Below, piece after piece: positions 35,752 through 46,339 of a DNA stretch of 64,000 nucleotides. The stretch lies in the NCBI GenBank assembly GCA_016235745.1, contig JACRJA010000062.1, forward strand, positions 1 to 64,000, in the 5' to 3' direction. Source of the stretch: Rhodocyclales bacterium (GTDB lineage Bacteria > Pseudomonadota > Gammaproteobacteria > Burkholderiales > Rhodocyclaceae). Every line of letters starts with the position of its first letter. Positions within the stretch are counted from its first letter, which is position 1. The position numbers and the translations under genes are program-made. Under the pieces are notes generated by a model. That model ran no database searches. It was not told where the DNA came from and was given only the letters and a program-made list of their open reading frames with translations.

Positions 35752-38700
35752 TCGTCCTCCTTGTGCAGTACCTTGGTGACATGTGCAAGCACGGCGGGCA
35801 GCGACAGGAACACCGAACCGGTGCGACGGCGAGCCATGATCTCGATTTCTCCGGCGGCCGCTCTCTTGCTGGGGTTTACCCACCCATACGGGTCGAGGAC
35901 GGGGAGCATCGACTCCTTGCTGGAGTTTGTCTTGATGAACGCCTTTTCGCTTTCCATGAAGTGGATGGCGCGTAAGACGCTGATGAGCGATTTGCGGACC
36001 TCGGCAGCCTCGTTGCTGATGCCCAGGATGTTATGGCGTACAGTTTCATGTTTCACGTCGGTGATACGCTGTTCGTCGTCAAGGAAGTAGGTGCAGAACC
36101 CGGACTGCGGCCGTTCGTTTTCATCGCCCACCACCACCAGCGTGGCGAAAGTGTAGATGGGCGTGACGCTGCGCTGTATATCGTTTCTTATGGACTCGTA
36201 CATTTGCTTGTGGCCCTCGAAGTGCACCATCTCGAATCCGCTCTCTTTGCTGCTTCGCTTGCGCAGGCGCATTGCAGGAAACACGTCACGACGCAAGGGA
36301 TACAGATAGATATCCGGGAAGCGCGAGAAGGCCTCGTCCAGGAACTGCAACGTGCCGTGGGGCGCGTGCCGCTCTGCGGCCCGGCCGATATGCCGGTTCC
36401 CAAAGTGATGCGACAGCAGCATCACGTGCCTGAACCCGAGACGGTGCAAACGGGCGATCTCCTCCATGATGATTTGGGGACTTTTGAAGTCTTTGCGGCT
36501 CTCTACCAGACGCGATCGCATGTAAAGGGTCTTCAGGGTGCCGCCGTGCAGGCCACGCTCGGCAACATACGTGTGGCTCAGAAAGAGGTGCCCGTCCGCG
36601 TCGGGGTAATCGGGGTGAGCATCGCAGGGACGGGTTACGTAGGTGATCAGGGCGACCCTGTCCAGGGAGCCTTCAAATGGGAACAGCAACTTTTGGCCAC
36701 CAAACAAAGCGTGAAGCGCTCCTCTCTTCTTCCATCTCAGGAAGCTGTCTGCTTCGCTCGTCGTGACGCCCTGCAATTTGACGAATCCTTCGCGCGCCAA
36801 AGCCTTTTCGATCGCATGACTTGCGGCGTAGATGGCAGTGTTGCCGTCCTCGGCATCCGCCTTGCGATCAGACTGGCGCCCGCTGTACTGGAGCCGCAGC
36901 ATGGCGATTCCTGCATCAGGAAGTTGTGCACGCACGCGGCGCTGGATTTCGTACAAGGTTACATACGCAAGCAGCGTAAAGGCGCTCACCGAGGCCGCGC
37001 GAAGCTGCTCTTTCGTCTTCCGCTCATCTTCATTGCCTTTGTCGCCTTTGTTCAGCTGAAGCAATTTTAGGTTATAATACAAATCTACGCCCGCGCGAGC
37101 ATCGAAGATGCGGTGATCCTGAAGATCGGGAACGGAAATCGTCTTCTCCTTATCCTCCCATTTCGTAGGGATGAATCGCACCGCAAGCAAGGGCGAGGAC
37201 AGGTCATGCTTCATGATCAGACGCTTTCCGTCTCCGCTTGGAGCCAGATTCCGTTCCTGAAGCCGGGTCTTGACCGAATAGGAAAAAAGGCTACCCGGCA
37301 CGATCTCATCTTCGGAGACGATCAGGTGTCTGAACCACTCAATCGAGTGATCACCTTTCTGTGACTTGACCAGGAAGTCGGTGTCTTCGTTAATCGAGTC
37401 GATGGCCTCCCAGTTGACGATGTCCCTGTGAAAGAAGATGCGGAAATTGTCGACGCTGGCGTTGGTCAGGGAAATCACCTTGTTCGAGCGGTTCTTCAGC
37501 AGCTGGATGAGCTCCTTGGCCAGGGCATCGACAACGTGGCTGCGTGACGCGAGGCTGTCCAGGGCCTTCCGGATCGTGTCTGAAGGGTTGCCCTTTAGCT
37601 TTGAGGCAAAGAGTTTTGCCTGCGAAAGTACGTCCGGCGTGCCGGGATCGTCCAGCGAACAGGGAATCACCAGGTGGAGAAAAAGAAGTTCCGCGAGGTC
37701 TCGCCTGACCTGGCTGTTGGGCCCCGCTTCGTCAAGCAGCATCTGCCTGAACCGCTCCATGCGGGTATCGAACGCCGACTTTCCCGTTTCAGGGTTTTTG
37801 CCGTTCACACGGAAGCGGTATGACACCTCGCGCATGGTGGCAAAGCCTTGAGTCGTCTCGGTTCTGCCCTCGAAGAGTTGGGCCGACCACTGCGGCCACA
37901 CAGGAAGGCAGCTATAAAAGAGCGCCGTGCGCAAGTGCTCTGCCAGATCGGAATTGTTGGACTTGCCGAAGACCGTTTCTGCCGACAGCGGAAGAGAGGC
38001 TCCCTTTGGACCAGCGAAGAGCACGTAGCACTCATGGACGCGGCGCACGTACTCCTTGAAACCGGGGCTCGCCGATTGCGTTGCCAGTGCCTGCATGATG
38101 CGCATGGTGACCTGAAGCCGCATGCGGGCAAGGGCCTCATCTTCCAAGAAGTCGATGAACTCGCGGATGAGACTACCGGGGCGATGGCGTTGAGCGCGGA
38201 TGCACGAGATTATGTCCTCGACGTCCTCATCATCGCGTTCTTCCTTGCGCAGCCTGTTCTCGATCCCCTTGAGCATCAGATCCAGGCTATCGCGTCCGTC
38301 GACCGTCTCGATCGCGGTCAATACCCTGCCAATGTCTTTGCTTCGCTCCTGCGCGCTACGCTCTCCCGGGGCAAAGGCCAAGGGAATCATCAACGCAGAC
38401 GAGGGGGGCTGAGGTTCGTCCTCTGCCACGGATCGAGCGAAATTCCTAATCCCCTCTTCCGTGGTTCCCAGGACAAGCGTGCCAATTTCCGTGCCCGACA
38501 GGACGCTATCCAGTTTTGCGGCTACCAGGGAATGCAGCTTCTCGATTGCCCGCGACGTAGTGCTCTCCGTTGAGTGCAGCAGGCGTCCTCCGATGCGCGC
38601 GACGATACCCTTTCCAGGCATGGTCATATCTCGGATGAACCCATCCTGCGTGCTGGGCGTAAAAGCACTCTTGAAATCATCTGATGTGACGAGTCTGTGT

Positions 38701-38882
38701 AAAACCGTGCAGGAATTGATGCAGAGCTTCCGGCCTTGCATGCTGAGAAAAGGTGGCGTGCCGGTTTCTGCTTCTGCATCCAGAACCGTGCACAGCAGTT
38801 CCACGAGCTTGGCAAGATCGAGGGAGGGGCTCACCGAGCGCACGGATGCGCTCGCACCCAGTCCGAGAGGCGAGGATTGCAT
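35748..38882 (-). CDS. Large protein of unrecognised two-gene island
   Basis: I do not recognise a family for this 1044-residue protein. No signal peptide, membrane segment or P-loop is seen. The first 450 residues look mostly helical (EDIISCIRAQRHRPGSLIREF; LDSLASRSHVVDALAKELI). From about residue 740 strands and helices alternate: VALITYVTRP, then HLFLSHTYVAE, helix IIMEEIARLHRLG, strand VMLLSHHFGNRH near 825, IYLYPLRRD and FATLVVVGD. That layout could be an RNase H/PIWI-like fold, and a helicase partner would suit a PIWI-RE-type system, but this is a guess. A strong AGGAG lies 5 nt before ATG 38882. The stop overlaps the helicase start (ATGA). It is the first gene of the operon, and its GC is lower than in flanking genes. 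Confidence 0.65.
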   Translation of the reverse strand: MQSSPLGLGASASVRSVSPSLDLAKLVELLCTVLDAEAETGTPPFLSMQGRKLCINSCTVLHRLVTSDDFKSAFTPSTQDGFIRDMTMPGKGIVARIGGRLLHSTESTTSRAIEKLHSLVAAKLDSVLSGTEIGTLVLGTTEEGIRNFARSVAEDEPQPPSSALMIPLAFAPGERSAQERSKDIGRVLTAIETVDGRDSLDLMLKGIENRLRKEERDDEDVEDIISCIRAQRHRPGSLIREFIDFLEDEALARMRLQVTMRIMQALATQSASPGFKEYVRRVHECYVLFAGPKGASLPLSAETVFGKSNNSDLAEHLRTALFYSCLPVWPQWSAQLFEGRTETTQGFATMREVSYRFRVNGKNPETGKSAFDTRMERFRQMLLDEAGPNSQVRRDLAELLFLHLVIPCSLDDPGTPDVLSQAKLFASKLKGNPSDTIRKALDSLASRSHVVDALAKELIQLLKNRSNKVISLTNASVDNFRIFFHRDIVNWEAIDSINEDTDFLVKSQKGDHSIEWFRHLIVSEDEIVPGSLFSYSVKTRLQERNLAPSGDGKRLIMKHDLSSPLLAVRFIPTKWEDKEKTISVPDLQDHRIFDARAGVDLYYNLKLLQLNKGDKGNEDERKTKEQLRAASVSAFTLLAYVTLYEIQRRVRAQLPDAGIAMLRLQYSGRQSDRKADAEDGNTAIYAASHAIEKALAREGFVKLQGVTTSEADSFLRWKKRGALHALFGGQKLLFPFEGSLDRVALITYVTRPCDAHPDYPDADGHLFLSHTYVAERGLHGGTLKTLYMRSRLVESRKDFKSPQIIMEEIARLHRLGFRHVMLLSHHFGNRHIGRAAERHAPHGTLQFLDEAFSRFPDIYLYPLRRDVFPAMRLRKRSSKESGFEMVHFEGHKQMYESIRNDIQRSVTPIYTFATLVVVGDENERPQSGFCTYFLDDEQRITDVKHETVRHNILGISNEAAEVRKSLISVLRAIHFMESEKAFIKTNSSKESMLPVLDPYGWVNPSKRAAAGEIEIMARRRTGSVFLSLPAVLAHVTKVLHKEDE

Positions 38883-38988
38883 GTCTACTCCTTTCCTGGC
38901 GGAGTTGCCACATCGCCAGCCGTGCCGGCAAGGCCCGGGAGGCGGAACCTGATTTTTGTTTCATAAGTCTAATAAATTCTCTGAAAAA

Positions 38989-39016
38989 AGCATAGCACCT
39001 GCGCATGCAGGTCAGC
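38989..39016 (-). promoter_or_regulatory. Promoter of the two-gene island
   Basis: On the minus strand GCTGAC (39016-39011), a 16-bp spacer, and TATGCT (38994-38989) form a promoter-like pair with an extended TGC before the -10. It is followed by an AT-rich leader of about 100 nt that stands out in this GC-rich genome. Confidence 0.45.
38997..39012. promoter_or_regulatory. Operator-like inverted repeat in island promoter
   Basis: ACCTGC, spacer GCAT, GCAGGT is a perfect inverted repeat that occupies the spacer between the -35 and -10 hexamers of the island promoter. A dimeric repressor bound there would block transcription. No regulator gene lies in the island itself. Confidence 0.45.
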
Positions 39017-39114
39017 GTCGTTACGGAGCAGGGTCGCACCGCACCGGCTTGGCCGAACAGCTATCGTGCATCGTTGCAATCATCCACGCCCCGACCCACT
39101 GATCCCCCCCTCGT

Positions 39115-39143
39115 TTGCCAACCCTCCTTCCTTCTTCTACACT
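39115..39143 (+). promoter_or_regulatory. Promoter of the old-yellow-enzyme gene
   Basis: TTGCCA at 39115-39120, exactly 17 bp of pyrimidine-rich spacer, and TACACT at 39138-39143 lie 52 bp before the start codon. AGGAGG precedes the ATG by 11 nt. The 312-bp gap holds no further gene that I can support. Confidence 0.6.
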
Positions 39144-39194
39144 GATCCCGTCCGGTTCCGTTGCCATCCCTTGTGTCAGGAGGAAGCGTTCACC

Positions 39195-40295
39195 ATGTCC
39201 GCTCTGTTTTCACCGTTCACGCTCAAGGAAGTCCGGCTGCGCAACCGCATCGCCGTCTCGCCGATGTGTCAGTACCGCGCCGAGGAGGGGGTGGCCAACG
39301 ATTGGCATACGGTGCATTACGCGAGCCTCGCCCGGGGCGGGGGCGGCCTGGTGGTGGTCGAGGCGACGGCCGTCTCGCCCGAGGGGCGCATCACGCCCTA
39401 TTGCCTGGGGCTGTGGAACGACGCCCAGGCCGAGGCGCTCGCGCAGGTGGCCCGCGGCATCAAGAAAGCCGGTGCGGTGCCCGGCATCCAGATCGCCCAC
39501 GCCGGGCGCAAGGCGAGCGCCAATCGCCCCTGGGAGGGGGACGACCATCTGCCGGCGGACGATCCCCGCGCCTGGACGCCGATCTCGCCTTCGGCCATTC
39601 CCTTCGGCGCCAACTTGCCGCGCGTTCCCCGCGAGATGACGCGGGAAGACATCGCCCGGGTGCAGCGCGACTTCGTGGCCGCGGCCCGCCGTGCGTTGGA
39701 AGCCGGATTCGAATGGCTGGAACTGCACTTCGCCCACGGCTATCTGGCGCAGAGCTTCTTCTCGGTGCATGCCAACCAGCGCACCGATGCCTACGGCGGC
39801 GACGCCGAGCGGCGCGGCCGCTTCCTGCGCGAGACGCTGGCGGCGGTGCGCGAAGTCTGGCCCGAGCGGCTGCCGCTCACGACGCGCTTCGGCGTGATCG
39901 AGTTCGACGGCCGCGACGAAGAGACGCTCGCCGAGGCCATCGAACTGGCGCGAGCGTTCCGCCAGCTCGGCCTCGATCTGCTCGACGTGAGCATCGGCTT
40001 TTCGACTCCGGCGGCGAAGATTCCCTGGGCGCCGGCCTTCATGGTACCGATCGCGGAGAGAGTACGCGAAGCCACGGGGCTGCCGGTGGCTTCTTCCTGG
40101 GGCATCGACGTGCCGGCCACGGCCAACGAGGCGGTGGCGCGCCAACGGCTCGATCTCGTCATGATCGGCCGCGCCCATCTCGCCAATCCGCACTGGTGGC
40201 CCTACAAGGCGGCGCTGGAGCTGGGCAAGGAGCGGCCGTCCTGGGTCCTGCCGGCGCCCTACGCCCATTGGCTGGAGCGCTACGGCAGGGCGTGA
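39195..40295 (+). CDS. NADH:flavin oxidoreductase, old yellow enzyme (YqjM/NamA class)
   Basis: This 366-residue FMN-binding TIM barrel has the YqjM-class motifs SPMCQY, with its regulatory Cys, and QIAHAGRKAS, then HFAHGYLAQSFFS, and the phosphate-binding end LVMIGRAHLANPHW. These ene-reductases reduce activated C=C bonds in enals, enones and nitro compounds, often in stress responses. It has its own promoter and runs convergent to glmS, 9 bp away. Confidence 0.92.
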   Translation: MSALFSPFTLKEVRLRNRIAVSPMCQYRAEEGVANDWHTVHYASLARGGGGLVVVEATAVSPEGRITPYCLGLWNDAQAEALAQVARGIKKAGAVPGIQIAHAGRKASANRPWEGDDHLPADDPRAWTPISPSAIPFGANLPRVPREMTREDIARVQRDFVAAARRALEAGFEWLELHFAHGYLAQSFFSVHANQRTDAYGGDAERRGRFLRETLAAVREVWPERLPLTTRFGVIEFDGRDEETLAEAIELARAFRQLGLDLLDVSIGFSTPAAKIPWAPAFMVPIAERVREATGLPVASSWGIDVPATANEAVARQRLDLVMIGRAHLANPHWWPYKAALELGKERPSWVLPAPYAHWLERYGRA

Positions 40296-40304
40296 GCCCG
40301 CCCC

Positions 40305-42137
<1,833 letters not shown>

Positions 42138-42141
42138 CGCG

Positions 42142-43509
42142 CTACTCCTTGTTTTTCGTCGGCCGTTGCCAGCCGGAAATGGTACGTTGCGGCGCACGCG
42201 ACACGGTGAGCGCCTCGGGCGGGGCGTCGCGCGTGAGCGTCGTGCCCGCGCCGAGCGTCGCCCCGCGTCCCACCCGCACGGGGGCGACGAGCTGGGTGTC
42301 GCTGCCGATGAAGGCATCATCCTCGATCACCGTGCGGTGCTTGTTCGCCCCGTCGTAGTTGCAGGTAATGGTGCCTGCGCCGATGTTCACGCGCGCGCCG
42401 ATCTCGGCGTCCCCCAGATAGGCGAGGTGGTTCGCCTTCGTCTCCGGACCGAGGGAGGAATTCTTCACCTCGACGAAGTTGCCCACGTGCACGCCCTGCG
42501 CTAGCCGCGTGCCCGGGCGCAGGCGGGCGTAGGGGCCGACCACCGCTTGCGGACCGACCTCGGCGCCTTCGAGATGGGAGAAGGCCCGGATCTCGGCCCC
42601 CTCGAGCACCGTGCACTCGGAGAGCACGCAGTACGGCCCCACGCGCACGCCGTCGGCGAGCACCACGCGGCCGGAGAAGACGCAGCCGACGTCGATGGTC
42701 ACGTCCAGGCCGCATTCGAGCGTGCCGCGCACATCGAGCCGCGCCGGATCGAGCAAAGTCACCCCGGCGCGCAGAAGCCGCTCGGCCTCGCGCCGCTGGT
42801 AGCAACGCTCGAGCTCGGCCAGTTGCAGTTTGTCGTTCACGCCGGCCACTTCCGCGGCATCCTCTGCTTCCACCCCGACCACTGGCACGGCCTCGCGCAC
42901 CGCGGCGGCCACCACGTCGGTGAGATAGTATTCACCTTGGGCGTTGGCGCTGGTGAGCGCCTCGAGCCAGGCGCGAAGGCGGGCAGCGGGCAGCGCCATC
43001 ACGCCGGTGTTGATTTCGTCGATCGAGCGCACGTTCGCCTCGGCGTCCTTTTCCTCGACGATGGCCCGGATGCGTCCGGAGTCGTCGCGCACGATGCGCC
43101 CGTAGCCGCGGGGATCGGGCAGCCGCGCGGTGAGGATCGCCAGCGCCTTGCCCCCTTCGGCTGCTTCCAGCAAGCGCTCGAGCGTCTGCGGCCGCAGCAG
43201 CGGCACGTCGCCGTAGAGCACCAGCACCACGTCTTCCAGGCCGAGGGAGGGCAGCGCCGTGCGCAGCGCGTGCCCCGTGCCCAGCTGAGGGTGCTGTTCC
43301 ACCCACACCAGATCACTCTGCGCCGCGAACGCCGCGCGCACCTGCTGCGCCTCGTGCCCGATCACCACCACCGTGCGCCGCGGTTTCAGGGCGCGGGCGG
43401 TGTCGAGCACGTGCGCCAGAAGCGGCCGGCCGGCGAGCGGCTGCAGCACTTTGGGCAGGCGCGAGCGCATGCGCGTGCCCTTGCCGGCGGCCAGGATCAC
43501 TACTTCCAT
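42142..43509 (-). CDS. glmU: Bifunctional GlmU uridyltransferase/acetyltransferase
   Basis: This 455-residue enzyme has an N-terminal pyrophosphorylase domain ([23 protein letters not shown]) and a C-terminal left-handed beta-helix with hexapeptide repeats ([34 protein letters not shown]). It acetylates glucosamine-1-phosphate and makes UDP-GlcNAc. It forms an operon with glmS and faces the pta-ackA operon across a 136-bp divergent gap. Confidence 0.95.
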   Translation of the reverse strand: MEVVILAAGKGTRMRSRLPKVLQPLAGRPLLAHVLDTARALKPRRTVVVIGHEAQQVRAAFAAQSDLVWVEQHPQLGTGHALRTALPSLGLEDVVLVLYGDVPLLRPQTLERLLEAAEGGKALAILTARLPDPRGYGRIVRDDSGRIRAIVEEKDAEANVRSIDEINTGVMALPAARLRAWLEALTSANAQGEYYLTDVVAAAVREAVPVVGVEAEDAAEVAGVNDKLQLAELERCYQRREAERLLRAGVTLLDPARLDVRGTLECGLDVTIDVGCVFSGRVVLADGVRVGPYCVLSECTVLEGAEIRAFSHLEGAEVGPQAVVGPYARLRPGTRLAQGVHVGNFVEVKNSSLGPETKANHLAYLGDAEIGARVNIGAGTITCNYDGANKHRTVIEDDAFIGSDTQLVAPVRVGRGATLGAGTTLTRDAPPEALTVSRAPQRTISGWQRPTKNKE

Positions 43510-43566
43510 CGTCGTTCTTCCGCAACGAAAGGGGGAATTATCGCGTAGACCCCGCGGCGGGCGGGT

Positions 43567-43593
43567 GTGACAAAAGTGACGAACGTGACGAAC
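43567..43593 (+). repeat. Three tandem 9-bp iterons upstream of the pta promoter
   Basis: GTGACAAAA, GTGACGAAC and GTGACGAAC are contiguous and end 17 bp before a perfect TATAAT, so the third copy lies at the -35 position. Tandem 9-mers placed like this suggest repeated binding of a regulator that acts on pta-ackA, on glmU, or on both. Confidence 0.5.
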
Positions 43594-43610
43594 CTGCAGG
43601 CTCATTCCCC

Positions 43611-43616
43611 TATAAT
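43611..43616 (+). promoter_or_regulatory. -10 element of pta-ackA-proS
   Basis: A perfect TATAAT lies 30 bp upstream of the MaoC-Pta start. The -35 region is replaced by the third GTGACGAAC repeat and is a poor match to consensus, as in activator-dependent promoters. Confidence 0.55.
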
Positions 43617-43645
43617 GCTGCAGAGCAAAAAACGGAGCCCTGCCC

Positions 43646-45061
43646 ATGACGACCCTCGCCAGCGAATACATCGAGAACCACCCCTTCGACGAAATCCAGA
43701 TCGGCCAGACGGCGCAGCTGACGCGCACGCTGCAGCCGCAGGACATCCCGCTCTTCGCTGCCATCTCCGGCGACGTCAACCCGACCCACCTCGACCCCGA
43801 ATTCGCCCAAAAAATCCCCGGGCGCACGGTGGTCGGCCATTCCATGTGGGGCGGAGCGCTCTTCTCGGCCCTGCTCGGCAACCAGCTCCCCGGCCCCGGC
43901 ACGGTCTACGTGCGCCAGGACCTGCGTTTCCACCGCCCCATCGCCGTGGGGGATACCCTCACCGCCAGCGTCACCGTCAAGGAAAAACACGTGGAAGATC
44001 GCCGCGTCGTCTTCGACTGCCTGGCGGTCAACCAAGATGGCCTCAAGGTGATCGACGGTACCGCCGAGGTCATCGCCCCGGCGGAGAAGGTCCGCTGCTC
44101 CAAACTGCACCTTCCCGAGATTTCGGTCACGGACAAGGAATTGCGCTACCGCCAGATCATGGCGCGGGTGAAAGGGCTCGAACCGATCACCGTGGCCGTG
44201 GCGCACCCCTGCGACGAACCCTCGCTGGGCGGAGCGATCGAGGCGATGCAGGCCGGTATCATCCGCCCCATCCTCGTCGGCCCCAAGGCGAAGATCCTCG
44301 CCGCGGCGCAGGCGCTGGGCGCCGATCTCTCCGGCTTGGAGATCATCGACACGCCGCACTCGCACGCCTCGGCCGAGGTCGCCGTGCAGCTGTGCCGCGA
44401 GGGCAAGGCCGAAGCCCTCATGAAAGGGTCGCTGCACACCGACGAGCTCATGTCGGCCGTCGTAGACAAGGAAAAAGGGCTGCGCACCGCGCGGCGCATC
44501 AGCCACGTCTTCCTCGCCGATGTGCCCACCTACCCCCGGCCGCTGATGATCACCGACGCCGCCGTCAACATCGAGCCCACGCTGGAAGAAAAAGTCGACA
44601 TCATACAAAACGCCATCGACCTTTCCCATGCGCTGGGTATCGCCGAGCCGAAAGTCGCCATCCTCTCGGCGGTGGAGACCGTAACCTCGAAGATCCGCTC
44701 GACGATCGACGCCGCAGCGCTATGCAAGATGGCCGACCGGGGGCAGATCAAGGGCGGCTTGCTCGACGGGCCGCTTGCCTTCGACAATGCCGTCTCGCAG
44801 GTCGCCGCCCGCATCAAGGGCATCCGCTCGGCGGTGGCGGGCAACGCCGACATCCTCGTCGTCCCCGACCTGGAAGCCGGCAACATGGTGGCCAAGCAGC
44901 TCGAATACCTGGCCAACGCCCTGCTCGCCGGCATCGTGTTGGGCGCGCGGGTGCCCATCGTCCTCACCAGCCGCGCCGACACCCCCGAGACGCGCGCCGC
45001 CTCCTGCGCCGTGGCCCAGGTGCTCGCCCACGCCAAGCGCACCACTGGCCTTCCCTCCTGA
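43646..45061 (+). CDS. MaoC-like hydratase fused to phosphate acetyl/butyryltransferase
   Basis: This 471-residue protein has an N-terminal MaoC hot-dog domain (residues about 10-140, [17 protein letters not shown]) and a C-terminal phosphate acetyl/butyryltransferase domain (about 160-465, with [34 protein letters not shown] and [10 protein letters not shown]). The fusion is known in proteobacteria and is usually named bifunctional enoyl-CoA hydratase/phosphate acetyltransferase. With AckA, 18 bp downstream, it would convert acetyl-CoA or another short acyl-CoA to acyl phosphate and then make ATP. Confidence 0.88.
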   Translation: MTTLASEYIENHPFDEIQIGQTAQLTRTLQPQDIPLFAAISGDVNPTHLDPEFAQKIPGRTVVGHSMWGGALFSALLGNQLPGPGTVYVRQDLRFHRPIAVGDTLTASVTVKEKHVEDRRVVFDCLAVNQDGLKVIDGTAEVIAPAEKVRCSKLHLPEISVTDKELRYRQIMARVKGLEPITVAVAHPCDEPSLGGAIEAMQAGIIRPILVGPKAKILAAAQALGADLSGLEIIDTPHSHASAEVAVQLCREGKAEALMKGSLHTDELMSAVVDKEKGLRTARRISHVFLADVPTYPRPLMITDAAVNIEPTLEEKVDIIQNAIDLSHALGIAEPKVAILSAVETVTSKIRSTIDAAALCKMADRGQIKGGLLDGPLAFDNAVSQVAARIKGIRSAVAGNADILVVPDLEAGNMVAKQLEYLANALLAGIVLGARVPIVLTSRADTPETRAASCAVAQVLAHAKRTTGLPS

Positions 45062-45079
45062 TCGACGACGAGGTGCTTC

Positions 45080-46339
45080 ATGCGACGTCCCGCCCTTCTC
45101 ACGCTCAACGCCGGCTCGAGCAGCGTCAAGTTCTCCCTCTTCCTCGTCGAAGGCGACTCCATCGTCGAGACGCCGCACGCCTGGGGACAGATCGACGGCA
45201 TCGGCACGGAGCGCCCCCGCTGGCGTGCTGCCACGCAGGGTGGCCTGCAGCGCGAGGAAGCGGCGCTCACGCTCAGCGGCGAACTCGAGCAGCAGCACCA
45301 GGACGCCTTCACCCACCTGGTCGACTGGCTGCGCTCGCACGTCGATGACGTGAAGATCCTCGCCACGGGGCATCGCATCGTCCACGGCGGGGCACGTTTT
45401 CGCGAACCGGTGCGGCTTACTCCCGAAATGGTCGCCGAGCTCGAACGGCTCGTCCCGCTCGCCCCCCTGCACCAGCCGCACAACCTGCGCCCGATCAAGC
45501 GCATGCTCGAACGCCGTCCCGGCTGGACGCAGGTGGGCTGCTTCGACACGGCCTTTCACACTACCCAACCCTGGTTCGCCCAGATGTTCCCCCTGCCGCG
45601 CAGGCTTTTCGACGAAGGCATCCGGCGTTATGGCTTCCATGGCCTCTCCTACGACTACGTCAGCCGGCGCCTGCCCGAGGTGCTCGGCCCCCAACGAGCC
45701 CAGGGGCGAGTGATCATCGCGCATCTGGGCAACGGCGCTTCCCTGTGCGCCCTGCGTGAAGGCAAGAGCGTGGCTACCACCATGGGCTTCACCACCATCG
45801 ACGGGCTGATGATGGGCACGCGCAGCGGCAGCATCGACCCGGGGCTGGTGCTGCACCTCATCGAATACGGCGGCATGAGCCTCGCCCAGGTCGATCACAT
45901 GCTCTACAAGGAATCGGGCCTGCTGGGCGTGTCGGGCATCAGCCAGGACATGCGCGCGCTGCTCGCAAGCGACGATCCGCACGCCAAGGAAGCGGTCGAG
46001 CTCTTCTGCTACCGCCTGGTGCGCGAAATCGGCTCGCTTGCAGCCGCCCTCGGCGGGCTCGACGCGCTGGTCTTCACCGCCGGCATCGGCGAGCATGCCG
46101 CGCCGGTGCGCGCGCGCGTGGCCGAACAGCTCGGCTGGCTCGGCGCCGTGCTCGATCCCCAGGCGAACGAGCGCACCGCCGGCGCGGCCGGGCGCATCGA
46201 CGCGCCCGATAGCCGCGTGGCCCTGGCCGTGGTGCCCACCAACGAAGAGGCGATGATCGCGTACTACACCCTGGAAGTCCTGCGGCGGGAAGGCTCTGCT
46301 ACAATCGCCGCCAATCCTCCAGCGAACGCGAACCGATGA
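45080..46339 (+). CDS. ackA: Acetate/propionate kinase
   Basis: This 419-residue kinase has the ASKHA signatures [45 protein letters not shown] and FTAGIGEHA. It makes ATP and acetate, or a homologue, from acetyl phosphate. It follows the Pta fusion by 18 bp and overlaps proS by ATGA. Confidence 0.93.
   Translation: MRRPALLTLNAGSSSVKFSLFLVEGDSIVETPHAWGQIDGIGTERPRWRAATQGGLQREEAALTLSGELEQQHQDAFTHLVDWLRSHVDDVKILATGHRIVHGGARFREPVRLTPEMVAELERLVPLAPLHQPHNLRPIKRMLERRPGWTQVGCFDTAFHTTQPWFAQMFPLPRRLFDEGIRRYGFHGLSYDYVSRRLPEVLGPQRAQGRVIIAHLGNGASLCALREGKSVATTMGFTTIDGLMMGTRSGSIDPGLVLHLIEYGGMSLAQVDHMLYKESGLLGVSGISQDMRALLASDDPHAKEAVELFCYRLVREIGSLAAALGGLDALVFTAGIGEHAAPVRARVAEQLGWLGAVLDPQANERTAGAAGRIDAPDSRVALAVVPTNEEAMIAYYTLEVLRREGSATIAANPPANANR

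Noticed and set aside
35752-35883. 44-residue N-terminal extension of the large helicase
   Set aside because: The ATGA overlap at 35748-35751 marks the true start, and the extension lies within the partner gene.
38677-38964. Small gene beginning MKQKSGS upstream of the 1044-residue gene
   Set aside because: Most of it overlaps the start of the large gene out of frame, and the large gene has the strong ribosome-binding site.
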